The notes below the pieces were generated by a model. The model was not told the origin of the DNA. It saw nothing but the letters and a program-made list of their open reading frames with translations, and did no database searches. Below are positions 54,324 through 62,243 of a stretch of DNA of 64,000 nucleotides, one piece after another (the stretch's first letter is position 1; every line of letters starts with the position of its first letter). The DNA comes from JAZKHT01 sp040385245 (GTDB taxonomy: Bacteria; Pseudomonadota; Alphaproteobacteria; Rhodobacterales; Rhodobacteraceae): assembly GCA_040385245.1 (NCBI GenBank), contig JAZKHT010000008.1, positions 372,001 through 436,000 of the forward strand. Direction: 5' to 3'. Made by a program: the position numbers and the translations under genes.

Positions 54324-55442
54324 ATGACCACAGCCGCGATCATCGTCGCCGCCGGACGGGGCACCCGCGCGGGCGGTGTGGTGCCGAAACAATGGCAGAT
54401 GCTGGCGGGACGCCCCGTGGTGGAACACACGCTGGCGGCCTTTGTGGGCATGACCCGGGTGCTGGTCGTGCATCCCGACGATGCCGCCCGTGCGCAGGGT
54501 ATGGCTGATGTGTTGGTGACAGGGGGTTCCACGCGGGATGCGTCTGTCCGCGCGGCCTTGCAGGCGCTTGTGGGCACCGGCGTGACCCGCGTGCTGATCC
54601 ACGACGGCGCGCGCCCGCTTGTCAGTGCTGCCCTGATTGCACGGATGATTGCGGCGCTGGACAGCCATGACGCCGCAGCGCCTGCCCTGCCCGTCACCGA
54701 TGCGCTGTGGTGGGGGGACGCGGGCCTTGTCACCGGCACGCAGGACCGCAGCGGTTTGTGGCGCGCGCAGACGCCACAGGCATTTTCCTTTGAAAAAATA
54801 CGGGACGCGCACGCCTTGCATCCGGGCGGGGCGGCGGATGATGTCGAGGTGGCCCGTTCCGCCGGGATTGACGTCGCCATCATCGAGGGCGAGGAAGAGA
54901 ACCTGAAACTGACTTACCCCGGCGATTTCGCCCGGGCCGAACGGATACTGAGGGACCGCATGATGGACATCCGCCTTGGCAACGGCTTTGACGTGCATGC
55001 CTTTTGCGACGGGGATCACGTCTGGCTGTGCGGGGTCAAGGTGCCGCACGACCGGGGGCTGCTGGGCCATTCGGATGCAGATGTGGGCATGCACGCGCTG
55101 ACGGATGCGATTTATGGCGCGCTGGCGGCGGGGGATATCGGTCGGCACTTCCCCCCAAGCGATCCGCAATGGAAAGGGGCGGCCAGCCACATCTTTTTGC
55201 GCCATGCGATGGGGTTGGTCGCAGCGCGCGGCTACCGATTGGCAAATTGCGACGTGACATTGATCTGCGAACGCCCGAAGATCGGCCCGCATGCGGTTGC
55301 GATGCAACAGGAATTGGCGGTGATCATGGGGGTGGATGTGGGGTTGGTCAGTGTCAAAGCGACAACATCCGAACGGCTGGGCTTTACCGGCCGCGAAGAA
55401 GGCATCGCCGCCCTCGCCACAGCCACGTTGGTGCAGGCATGA
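54324..55442 (+). CDS. ispDF: Bifunctional IspD/IspF (MEP isoprenoid pathway)
   Basis: One 372-residue chain carries two non-consecutive MEP pathway enzymes: IspD (MEP cytidylyltransferase) at about 1-215, with IIVAAGRGTRAGG and HDGARPLVS, and IspF (2C-methyl-D-erythritol 2,4-cyclodiphosphate synthase) at about 216-372, with RLGNGFDVHAFCDGD, GHSDADVGMHALTDAIYGA (zinc Asp/His set) and KATTSERLGFTGREEGIAA. The fusion is usual in alphaproteobacteria. ATG 54324 follows GGGAGGGG. Its stop overlaps the start of pgpA (ATGA). Confidence 0.97.
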   Translation: MTTAAIIVAAGRGTRAGGVVPKQWQMLAGRPVVEHTLAAFVGMTRVLVVHPDDAARAQGMADVLVTGGSTRDASVRAALQALVGTGVTRVLIHDGARPLVSAALIARMIAALDSHDAAAPALPVTDALWWGDAGLVTGTQDRSGLWRAQTPQAFSFEKIRDAHALHPGGAADDVEVARSAGIDVAIIEGEEENLKLTYPGDFARAERILRDRMMDIRLGNGFDVHAFCDGDHVWLCGVKVPHDRGLLGHSDADVGMHALTDAIYGALAAGDIGRHFPPSDPQWKGAASHIFLRHAMGLVAARGYRLANCDVTLICERPKIGPHAVAMQQELAVIMGVDVGLVSVKATTSERLGFTGREEGIAALATATLVQA

Positions 55443-55936
55443 GCCGTGTCCTTGCCATCTGGTTCGGCGTCGGCCTGCTGCACCCTGCCCCCGGCACCTG
55501 GGGATCGGCGGTTGCGGTGATCCTGGGGCTTGGGATCGACCGCTATCTGGGGTTCCCGGCGCTGGTGTTGGCAACGGCGGTGGTCGCGGCCCTTGGGTTT
55601 TGGGCCTGTGCGCGGGAACTGGCGGGGCGGCCCGACGATGACCCGTCCGAGTTCGTGATTGACGAGGTGGCGGGCCAATGGCTGGCGCTGCTGTTCCCCG
55701 CCGCCGCCTTCTGGTCGCGCGGGATGGGGGATTGGGCGCTGGATGCCTGGCCGGGCTGGGTTGCCGCGTTCCTGTTCTTTCGCCTATTCGACATCTGGAA
55801 ACCCTGGCTGGTCGGTCGCGCCGATGCCAAGGGTGGCCCGTCGGGGGTGATGCTGGATGATCTGTGGGCCGGTCTGTTTGCCGGCATTGCCGTCATTGTC
55901 ACGGGGGGGCTATGGCACGCGGTGTTCGTGTTCTGA
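55439..55936 (+). CDS. pgpA: Phosphatidylglycerophosphatase A
   Basis: PgpA removes the phosphate of phosphatidylglycerol phosphate to give phosphatidylglycerol. The 165-residue membrane protein has the conserved LHPAPGTWGSA, EFVIDEVAGQWLALLF and FRLFDIWKPWLV motifs with acidic residues for metal binding, set among hydrophobic segments. ATG 55439 overlaps the ispDF stop by four bases. Its 3' end overlaps the following cinA-type gene by 25 bases. Confidence 0.94.
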   Translation: MSRVLAIWFGVGLLHPAPGTWGSAVAVILGLGIDRYLGFPALVLATAVVAALGFWACARELAGRPDDDPSEFVIDEVAGQWLALLFPAAAFWSRGMGDWALDAWPGWVAAFLFFRLFDIWKPWLVGRADAKGGPSGVMLDDLWAGLFAGIAVIVTGGLWHAVFVF

Positions 55937-56400
55937 AACCAGAGGCGCTGCTGACGGCGGCGCGCTATTGGGGGGTGCGGATCGCTGCCGCCGAAAGCTG
56001 CACGGGCGGTCTGATCTCTGCCGCGCTGACACAAGCGCCGGGGTCGTCGAACGTCTTTGACCGGGGCTTTGTCACCTATTCCAACGCGGCCAAGGTGGCG
56101 ATGCTGGGCGTGTCGCCTGATACATTGGCGGCCCATGGGGCAGTGTCCGAACAGGTTGCCCACGAAATGGCCGAGGGGGCGCTTGCGCGGTCCGACGCCA
56201 CGCTGGCGGTGGCGGTGACAGGCATCGCAGGCCCGGGCGGATCAGAGTTCAAGCCCGAGGGGCGGGTGTGTTTCGGTCTGGCCATGCGGGGGCGCGTGAG
56301 GCTGGTCGAAACGGTGGATTTCGGCGCGATCGGCCGCGACAAGGTGCGCGCGGGAACGGTGCAGCACGCGCTGGCCCTGCTGATGCGCGCGCTGGACTGA
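55912..56400 (+). CDS. CinA C-terminal family, nicotinamide-nucleotide amidase
   Basis: A 162-residue single-domain protein equal to the C-terminal part of CinA (PncC type), which deamidates nicotinamide mononucleotide to nicotinic acid mononucleotide in NAD recycling. The catalytic Ser region is AAAESCTGGLISAALTQ, and the later VAVTGIAGPGGSEFKPEGRVCFGL is conserved. The N-terminal ADP-ribose pyrophosphatase-like domain of full CinA is absent, as is usual for stand-alone PncC. ATG 55912, with GGGGGG upstream, lies inside pgpA, so the genes are coupled. Confidence 0.92.
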   Translation: MARGVRVLKPEALLTAARYWGVRIAAAESCTGGLISAALTQAPGSSNVFDRGFVTYSNAAKVAMLGVSPDTLAAHGAVSEQVAHEMAEGALARSDATLAVAVTGIAGPGGSEFKPEGRVCFGLAMRGRVRLVETVDFGAIGRDKVRAGTVQHALALLMRALD

Positions 56401-56414
56401 CGCCGCCCCCCGAA

Positions 56415-56466
56415 TTTTCTGCGAAAAGTCACGACCCGTCCCCGGACACCGATTTTTCGCAGAAAA
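56415..56466. repeat. Inverted repeat between cinA-type and START genes
   Basis: TTTTCTGCGAAAA (56415-56427) and TTTTCGCAGAAAA (56454-56466) are exact inverted copies of 13 bases around a 26-base GC-rich spacer. It lies in the 77-base gap between the stops of two convergent genes. T tracts at the outer or inner edges on both strands could make it a bidirectional terminator, although the spacing is long. The arms also have internal near-symmetry around TCTGCGA. Confidence 0.6.
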
Positions 56467-56477
56467 ATCGTGCCGCG

Positions 56478-56930
56478 CTAAACCCTTGGCGCGTGCAATT
56501 CCGCCGCGCGCCGTTCGAACGCGCGCACCACGCGCTGCATCGCGTCGTTGAAGACAACGCCGATGATCCCCTGCAGGATGGCGTTGCGAAATTCGAAATC
56601 CACGAAAAACTCGATCTCGCACCCGCCCGGTGCCTCGCGAAAGGCCCAACTGGATTTCATGTGGCGAAACGGGCCATCCAGATATTCCGTGTCGATCTTG
56701 CGGGCCTGCGGCCACAGGGTGACGCGGCTGCCGAACCGTTCGCGGAACACCTTGAAGCTGATGACAAGATCGGCCTCCATCACCTCTCCCCCCGGCACCG
56801 GTTTGCGCGACCGGATGCGGGCGGCGGAATTCCACGGCAGGAACTTCGGGTAGGATTCCACATCCGCCACAAGGTCGTACATCTGCTGCGCGGTATAGGG
56901 CAGGCGTTTGGTTTCGTGATGGGTGGGCAT
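56478..56930 (-). CDS. COQ10/RatA-like START-domain protein (ubiquinone-binding family)
   Basis: A 150-residue helix-grip protein of the polyketide cyclase/START family. The N-terminus HHETKRLPYTAQQMYDLVADVE and SYPKFLPW are the marks of the COQ10 family, which binds ubiquinone and helps its delivery to respiratory complexes; the same family includes RatA, once named as a toxin. ATG 56930 follows AAAGG. The next gene on the minus strand is far away. It is followed by the inverted repeat at 56415-56466. Confidence 0.92.
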   Translation of the reverse strand: MPTHHETKRLPYTAQQMYDLVADVESYPKFLPWNSAARIRSRKPVPGGEVMEADLVISFKVFRERFGSRVTLWPQARKIDTEYLDGPFRHMKSSWAFREAPGGCEIEFFVDFEFRNAILQGIIGVVFNDAMQRVVRAFERRAAELHAPRV

Positions 56931-56996
56931 CGGCAGCCTTTGCGTGACTTGGGTGCAGGTATTGGATAGACCGATGGCAAAAATCAAGAGGACCGC

Positions 56997-57536
56997 ATGC
57001 CCGACAGACCTTATGTGATCGATCAGATGATCAGTGCCAAGTCCATCGCCGCCCGGGTCGAGGCGCTGGCCCGCGAAATCACCGCGCATTATGCGGGCAC
57101 AGACAAGTTGATCGTCGTGGGCCTTTTGCGCGGGTCGTTCGTTTTCATCGCCGACCTTGTGCGTGAGATCGACCTGCCGGTCGAAGTCGATTTCCTTGAG
57201 GCATCGAGTTACGGCGACGCCATGCATTCCAGCCGCGAGGTGCGGATTCTTAAAGACCTGCGGGGCGAGATTGCCGGCCGTGACGTGCTGGTGGTCGAAG
57301 ACATTGTGGACACGGGGTTCACCCTGCACCACGTCAAGCACCTGCTTCTCAGCCGCGAACCAAAGCGGCTGGAGGTTTGCGCCCTGCTCGACAAACCCAC
57401 CCGGCGCGAGGTGGACATCAAGGCGACATGGACCGGCTTTGAAATCCCCGATGAATTCGTCGTCGGCTATGGCATCGACTTTGCACAGCGCAACCGCAAC
57501 CTGCCCTATATCGGCAAGGTCAGGTTCACCGAATGA
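56997..57536 (+). CDS. hpt: Hypoxanthine phosphoribosyltransferase
   Basis: Hpt makes IMP (or GMP) from hypoxanthine (or guanine) and PRPP. The 179-residue protein has the flexible loop region SSYGDAMHSSREVRI and the PRPP motif VLVVEDIVDTGFTLHHV with the adjacent acidic pair, then the base-contact VGYGIDFAQRNRNLPYIG. The start ATG 56997 follows AAGAGGA. A 56-residue membrane protein gene is coupled at the 3' end. Confidence 0.96.
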   Translation: MPDRPYVIDQMISAKSIAARVEALAREITAHYAGTDKLIVVGLLRGSFVFIADLVREIDLPVEVDFLEASSYGDAMHSSREVRILKDLRGEIAGRDVLVVEDIVDTGFTLHHVKHLLLSREPKRLEVCALLDKPTRREVDIKATWTGFEIPDEFVVGYGIDFAQRNRNLPYIGKVRFTE

Positions 57537-57703
57537 ACCCGATGTGGTTGGTCAAGATGGCGCGATGGGTGCGCAACCCGCCCTCGCCCGATCGGGTCAA
57601 GCTGGTGGTGGGCGTGGTCATCGCATGCTTCCTTTTGTTCGGGGTCGAATATTTCGTCGGCTGGCCGGATTGGCTGACGGTGGACAAGGTCCGCGCGCCG
57701 TGA
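57533..57703 (+). CDS. Small single-span membrane protein coupled to hpt
   Basis: A 56-residue product whose ATG overlaps the hpt TGA (ATGA). It reads MNPMWLVKMARWVRNPPSPD, then a membrane segment of about 20 residues (LVVGVVIACFLLFGVEYFVG) and ends WPDWLTVDKVRAP. I recall similar small proteins behind hpt in other Rhodobacteraceae but know no function. Coupled start, codon use and one clear membrane segment support it; length alone would not. Confidence 0.78.
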   Translation: MNPMWLVKMARWVRNPPSPDRVKLVVGVVIACFLLFGVEYFVGWPDWLTVDKVRAP

Positions 57704-57777
57704 CGCGCGAAAACGTCATTTGGCGGCGCGGGTGTCGGCCCGTTAGCGTTGATCGGTATTGAACGATGGGGTTTTTC

Positions 57778-58668
57778 ATGCGGGCAGCGCGGGTTCTGGG
57801 CGGATTGGCCGTGATCGGTGTCCTTGGTCTGGGGTCCGCCTGGGCCATCACCGCACCGCGCGTTCTGCCTGACGACACCTTTGCCGGATTGACGGGCGAT
57901 GTGGGCCGGGGTAAGGGGATCTTTACCGCCGCTGGCTGTGCGTCCTGCCACATGGCGCAGGGTGCGACGGGTGACGCGCAACGGGTGCTGGTGGGCGGGC
58001 AGGCGTTTCCGTCGCCCTTCGGCACGTTCAAGGCCCCCAACATCACGCCCGATCCGGCACAGGGCATAGGCGGATGGTCGGTGGGCGATCTTGGCAATGC
58101 GCTTTTGCGCGGGGTGTCGCCGCAGGGTGCGCATTATTTCCCTGCCCTTCCCTATGCGTCCTACACCCGGATGGAGCCGCAGGACGTGGCCGATCTGCAT
58201 GCCTATCTGGCCACCCTGCCCGCCGACGCCACGCCAAGCCAGCCGCATGACATCGGCTTTCCCTTCAACATCCGCCGCAGTCTGGGGGTATGGAAGGCGC
58301 TGTTCCTGTCGGCCGACTGGGTGGTGACGGGCGATCTGACCGCGCAGGAAACCCGTGGCCGCTATCTGGCCGAGGCATTGGCCCATTGCGGTGAATGCCA
58401 CACGCCCCGCAATGCCTTGGGCGGGCTGGACCGGGGCCGCTGGCTGCAAGGTGCGCCGAACCCATCAGGACAGGGAACGATTCCCGCGATCAGCCCCGAC
58501 AAGCTGACCTGGTCACAGGATGAGATCGTCGAATACCTGACCAGCGGTTTCACGCCCGAATTCGACAGCGTCGGCGGTCACATGGCGCATGTCGTGGACA
58601 ACATGGCCAAGCTGCCCGAGGCGGACCGACAGGCGATTGCCGCCTATCTGAAGCGGGTTGGGAACTGA
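57778..58668 (+). CDS. Diheme cytochrome c (periplasmic or membrane-anchored)
   Basis: An electron-transfer protein of 296 residues with two c-type haem sites: CASCH early (GIFTAAGCASCHMAQG) and CGECH later (EALAHCGECHTPRNALGG). The N-terminal hydrophobic segment (RVLGGLAVIGVLGLGSAWA) is a signal peptide or anchor. Axial Met candidates are in KAPNITPD-type regions and near GGHMAHVV. The layout resembles the cytochrome subunits of membrane alcohol or aldehyde dehydrogenases, but no such dehydrogenase gene is adjacent. I use ATG 57778, behind TGGGG; ATG 57766 is also in frame. Confidence 0.9.
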   Translation: MRAARVLGGLAVIGVLGLGSAWAITAPRVLPDDTFAGLTGDVGRGKGIFTAAGCASCHMAQGATGDAQRVLVGGQAFPSPFGTFKAPNITPDPAQGIGGWSVGDLGNALLRGVSPQGAHYFPALPYASYTRMEPQDVADLHAYLATLPADATPSQPHDIGFPFNIRRSLGVWKALFLSADWVVTGDLTAQETRGRYLAEALAHCGECHTPRNALGGLDRGRWLQGAPNPSGQGTIPAISPDKLTWSQDEIVEYLTSGFTPEFDSVGGHMAHVVDNMAKLPEADRQAIAAYLKRVGN

Positions 58669-58749
58669 CGCGGCCCGCCGGACACCCGCCTGATATCACG
58701 CATTCCCCCGGGCGTGGCGCAGCGGGATCTTTTGCAATAAGGTCGCGCC

Positions 58750-59700
58750 CTATGCCGACCCCAGCTTTGCCAGCCGCGCCGCGCGCATCCGGGCGAAATC
58801 GTCGCCTGCGTGGTAGGATGACCGTGTCAGCGGTGTCGCGGACACCATAAGGAAGCCTTTGCCAAAGGCGGCCGTCTCGTATCCCTTGAACTCGTCCGGG
58901 GTGACAAAGCGGTTGACGCGGTGGTGTTTCGGGGTGGGTTGCAGATATTGCCCGATGGTCAGGAAATCGACATCCGCCGCGCGCATGTCGTCCATCACCT
59001 GCATCACACCCTGCCGATCCTCGCCCAAGCCCACCATGATGCCGGATTTGGTGAACATCGTCGGGTCCAGTTCCTTGACCCGCTGCAACAGGCGAAGCGA
59101 GGCGAAATACCGCGCGCCGGGGCGCACCTCGGGGTACAGACCCGGCACGGTTTCAAGGTTGTGGTTGAACACGTCGGGCTTGGCGGCGACCACGGTTTCC
59201 AGCGCAGAGGGGGCGCATTTCAGGAAATCGGGTGTCAGAATTTCGATCGTGGCCCCCGGCGCGTGGCGGCGGATGGCGCGGATGGTCATGGCGAAATGTT
59301 CGGCCCCGCCATCTTCCAGATCATCGCGGTCGACGGAGGTGATCACCACATGCGACAGCCCAAGTTCGGCCACGGCCTGCGCCACCTTGGCCGGCTCGAA
59401 CGGGTTCAGCGCCTGCGGCTTGCCGGTCGCGACGTTGCAGAAGGTGCAGCCACGGGTGCAAATCTCGCCCATGATCATCATGGTGGCGTGGCCCTGGCTC
59501 CAGCATTCGCCGACGTTGGGGCATCCCGCCTCTTCGCAGACGGTGACCAGTTTCTTGTCACGCAGGATATCGCGGGTTTTCTTGTATCCGTCCGAGGTGG
59601 GTGCCTTGACCCGGATCCAGTCCGGCTTTTTCAGGCGGTCCGAGTCGGGGCGATGCGCCTTTTCGGGGTGGCGCTGGTCAGGCAATTTCAGGTCGCGCAA
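58750..59700 (-). CDS. lipA: Lipoyl synthase
   Basis: LipA is the radical SAM enzyme that inserts two sulfurs into octanoyl groups on the E2 and GcvH proteins. The 316-residue protein has both cluster motifs: the auxiliary CEEAGCPNVGEC and the radical SAM CTRGCTFCN, plus MIMGEICTRGC and the C-terminal RSSYHAG with the cluster-ligating Ser. The start is TTG 59700, judged from the usual N-terminus MRDLKLPDQRHPEKA. Its ribosome binding site lies within an inverted repeat at 59711-59740. It consumes its own auxiliary Fe-S cluster, so it depends on the SUF system. Confidence 0.97.
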   Translation of the reverse strand: MRDLKLPDQRHPEKAHRPDSDRLKKPDWIRVKAPTSDGYKKTRDILRDKKLVTVCEEAGCPNVGECWSQGHATMMIMGEICTRGCTFCNVATGKPQALNPFEPAKVAQAVAELGLSHVVITSVDRDDLEDGGAEHFAMTIRAIRRHAPGATIEILTPDFLKCAPSALETVVAAKPDVFNHNLETVPGLYPEVRPGARYFASLRLLQRVKELDPTMFTKSGIMVGLGEDRQGVMQVMDDMRAADVDFLTIGQYLQPTPKHHRVNRFVTPDEFKGYETAAFGKGFLMVSATPLTRSSYHAGDDFARMRAARLAKLGSA

Positions 59701-59710
59701 GGGTAATTCC

Positions 59711-59740
59711 CCTATGACAGGCTGCTTTGGGTGTCATAGG
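59711..59740 (-). promoter_or_regulatory. Inverted repeat overlapping the lipA ribosome binding site
   Basis: CCTATGACA (59711-59719) and TGTCATAGG (59732-59740) are perfect inverted nine-base arms with a 12-base spacer. In lipA mRNA they would fold into a stem whose 3' arm ends in ATAGG, directly running into the AGGGGA that serves the TTG start 10 bases on. It could regulate translation or be a DNA operator. Confidence 0.55.
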
Positions 59741-59849
59741 GTGTTCGCACCTGAATGGCAATGTCGCGCAGGTGCGGCGGGGCCATCAGGCGGTGTGAAC
59801 GGGACAAACGGGCGATGACAGCCCACACCCGGTAATGAGTGGAGGGGTT

Positions 59850-60530
59850 ATGTCTAAGAAGTTGACTGCCGAGGTGCTGGGCACCTTGATTCTGGTGCTG
59901 TTTGGATGTGGATCAGCTGTGCTGATGGGCGCGCAGATCGGGATGACGGGCATATCGCTGGCCTTTGGTCTGGCCATCGTCGCTGCGGCCTATGGATTGG
60001 GTGCGATATCCGGCGCGCATCTGAACCCGGCCGTGTCCTTGGGGATGGTGGCCGCAGGGCGCATGACAGTGGGCGATTTCGTGGCCTATGCCGCCGCACA
60101 GATCGTCGGGGCCAGCTTGGGTGCGGGCATCCTGTATCTGATCGCCTCGGGCAAGGCCGACTATTCGGTTGCCACCAACGGTCTGGGGCAGAACGGCTAT
60201 GGCGCGGGCTATCTGGGCGAATATTCGGTCACGGCGGCGCTGATCTTTGAATTCGTGATGACCTTCATTTTCGTGACAGTCATCCTTGGGGCGACCGGCG
60301 CGGGATCGGCGGCAGGATTTGCGGGCCTTGCCATCGGGCTGACTTTGGCGGCCATCCACCTTGTCGGAATAAACGTGACGGGGGTGTCGGTGAACCCGGC
60401 CCGGTCGTTCGGTCCGGCGCTGTTTGTCGGTGGCACCGCATTGGCGCAATTGTGGGTCTTCATCCTTGCCCCGCTTGCGGGCGGTGCCCTTGCCGGGGCG
60501 GTTTACAAGGCCGGGTTCACCCGCGCCTGA
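59850..60530 (+). CDS. aqpZ: Aquaporin Z-type water channel
   Basis: A 226-residue, six-segment MIP-family channel. The two NPA motifs are in GAHLNPAVSLG and GVSVNPARSFGPALF. Compared from memory with E. coli AqpZ, the selectivity filter keeps His (IHLVG) and the Arg after the second NPA, consistent with water selectivity, but the position of Thr183 appears to be Val (VTGVSVNPAR). ATG 59850 has GGAGGGG upstream. A hairpin follows the stop. Confidence 0.95.
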   Translation: MSKKLTAEVLGTLILVLFGCGSAVLMGAQIGMTGISLAFGLAIVAAAYGLGAISGAHLNPAVSLGMVAAGRMTVGDFVAYAAAQIVGASLGAGILYLIASGKADYSVATNGLGQNGYGAGYLGEYSVTAALIFEFVMTFIFVTVILGATGAGSAAGFAGLAIGLTLAAIHLVGINVTGVSVNPARSFGPALFVGGTALAQLWVFILAPLAGGALAGAVYKAGFTRA

Positions 60531-60538
60531 TCCAAAGC

Positions 60539-60565
60539 ACGGCGCCCCGGTGATGGGGGCGCCGT
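60539..60565. terminator. Hairpin between aqpZ and the DUF6456 gene
   Basis: ACGGCGCCCC (60539-60548) and GGGGCGCCGT (60556-60565) make a perfect ten-pair stem with a seven-base loop, between stops of convergent genes. No T-run follows, so it is a likely terminator by position only. Confidence 0.6.
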
Positions 60566-60569
60566 ATCC

Positions 60570-61673
60570 CTATCCGATCAACGGGCCAGAGCGGCCATAG
60601 CTTTCGTCGTAATGTCGCCGCAGGCGTTGCAGGGCGATGCGCAGCACGATCTTGCCCGACCGTGCCGCCCACCCCATCCGGCGCTCTGCCGTTTCCACCC
60701 CTTCCAGAAAGCAGCAGCAGCGCAGCACCACATCCCCCAACCCCGGCCCCAGATCGCGCAAGGCCGTTGCCACCCGGTCGCGCGCGGCCCCCGGCCCTTC
60801 GGCCCGCCCGGTGTCGCTGGCAAACCCGCCCCGGTCCGCGCCGGTCAGGAACCTGTCCCAGTTCTGCGTCACACGCGGGCCCATCTGTGCCAGTTCGAAA
60901 TCTTCGCGCAGGCGTTCGGCAGCGTGAACCAGATCCGCCTCAAGAAACGGTTGTCCCGCCTTGTCACGCTTGCGCCCCAGCACGGCGACCGGGCTTTCGA
61001 CGGCGTTGTAGCGCAGACGGCGCGGGCCATCGCCGCTGTCGAAACAGCGCGTCGTCACATCGCGGTGCTGATCGGCAAAGGGCGTCGCCGCCTCTGCCAT
61101 GCCGTGATCCTCGCGTGCGGCAAAGCGTTTCAGTGCGGCACGGCCTGCGGTCGTGATGTCATAGGTCGCGACCCGCCCCGGTTTGCGGCAGGCAATCCAG
61201 TCCTTCAGCGCAAAGGCCTGCGCGACGGCACGGTCCACCACCGCCACCCGTGCGGTGCGTCCATCGGCGAATTCGCGCAGCACGGCCGCCTTTTCCATGT
61301 CGGGGGCGATGGCGAGCACCGCCCCCGGTTCGGCCAGACGGCGCAGGATGCGCCGCGCCTCTTGCGCGATCACGGTGTCGTCGAGGGTCATTGCATTGCG
61401 GCGGATCGGGGCTGACATCGGGGCATCCTTTCGTTTGGGCAACCGCTCTGCCCCCGGTCCGTGTGACAGTGCCAAAAGCGCCTCGTCGACCAGGGGGTCG
61501 TCACGGCGGTTTTCATAGCGGCGCACCTGTCGCATCACGGTCGAGGCATGGCAGCCGTGCCGCCGGGCCAGCGCGCGCAGCGACAGCCCCTCTGACGTGT
61601 GGTCAAGATACAGCCGCACGGCCTCTGGCTGCCAGGTGGGACGGCCGGGGTCAGCGGCAATCGTTCGTTTCAT
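60570..61673 (-). CDS. DUF6456-type HTH protein
   Basis: A 367-residue basic protein. The N-terminal part has a homeodomain-like HTH (WQPEAVRLYLDHTSEGLSLRALARRHGCHASTVMRQ, in parts) at about residues 12-55; the C-terminal half (about 240-360, VVLRCCCFLEGVETAERRMGWAARSGKIVLRIALQRL in parts) resembles the DUF6456 domain known only in alphaproteobacteria. DNA binding is expected; targets are unknown. ATG 61673 is chosen because the upstream stretch is not conserved-looking. It is divergent from a DUF6477-type gene across about 210 bases. Confidence 0.75.
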   Translation of the reverse strand: MKRTIAADPGRPTWQPEAVRLYLDHTSEGLSLRALARRHGCHASTVMRQVRRYENRRDDPLVDEALLALSHGPGAERLPKRKDAPMSAPIRRNAMTLDDTVIAQEARRILRRLAEPGAVLAIAPDMEKAAVLREFADGRTARVAVVDRAVAQAFALKDWIACRKPGRVATYDITTAGRAALKRFAAREDHGMAEAATPFADQHRDVTTRCFDSGDGPRRLRYNAVESPVAVLGRKRDKAGQPFLEADLVHAAERLREDFELAQMGPRVTQNWDRFLTGADRGGFASDTGRAEGPGAARDRVATALRDLGPGLGDVVLRCCCFLEGVETAERRMGWAARSGKIVLRIALQRLRRHYDESYGRSGPLIG

Positions 61674-61885
61674 GTGTCTGTCCGCCGCATCTGCCCGCGT
61701 CCCTTTCCCTTTCGCGCATCTCAACCAGAGCGTGTTTTGGTTACCTGATCGTTAACAACAGGCGGCTTGCCCATAATTGTTTCCAAAAGCTAAACATTTA
61801 CGGCGACAGAGTGCGCAGAATGTGGCGAACGCGCAACGCATGGTTGTGCCGCGTTAGCCTGCCCCGTCACAAAACGGAGGCTGCC

Positions 61886-62167
61886 ATGACCGATATCCGC
61901 ACCCGAACCGATGCCCTGCGCCGCCCACGCCTGTTGATCCGTGCCGCGCGGTTCGGGCTGTCCGACTACTCCCGCGACCGCGACCTGCGCCGCCTGATCC
62001 ACGCTATTCCCCCGACCGAACAGGCCCTTCCCCGGTTGATGGTCGAGGAAGAACATCTGGAGGATACCCGCCGCGCCGGGGATGCCGCCTATTCCGTCAC
62101 CCGCCACATCGAGGTGCTGATCGCCCTGATGGCGGAACTGCGCCTGCTGCCGCGCGCCACCGAATGA
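61886..62167 (+). CDS. DUF6477-type small protein
   Basis: A 93-residue Arg-rich helical protein: RRPRLLIRAARFGLSDYSRD, then LRRLIHAIPPTEQALPRLMVEEEHLEDTRRAGDAAYSVTRHIEVLIALMAEL in parts. It matches my memory of DUF6477, a family confined to Rhodobacterales, with no known function. ATG 61886 has a strong CGGAGG. A terminator follows the stop. No membrane segment or metal site is visible. Confidence 0.8.
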   Translation: MTDIRTRTDALRRPRLLIRAARFGLSDYSRDRDLRRLIHAIPPTEQALPRLMVEEEHLEDTRRAGDAAYSVTRHIEVLIALMAELRLLPRATE

Positions 62168-62172
62168 CGAAA

Positions 62173-62204
62173 AGGCCCGCGCCGGGGGGGCGCGGGCCTG
62201 TTTT
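62173..62204. terminator. Bidirectional terminator between DUF6477 and MttB-family genes
   Basis: AGGCCCGCGCC (62173-62183) and GGCGCGGGCCT (62189-62199) pair over eleven bases with a GGGGG loop, followed by GTTTT on the plus strand and TTTT on the minus strand. It can end transcripts from both convergent genes. Confidence 0.8.
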
Positions 62205-62243
62205 GCGGCAATGGTGACAATCGGTCGGGCGCGCCGCGCCGGA

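Noticed and set aside
56478..57536. Toxin-antitoxin pair around the RatA-like gene
   Set aside because: The START protein has the COQ10-type pattern and no small partner gene beside it; hpt is a housekeeping enzyme on the other strand.
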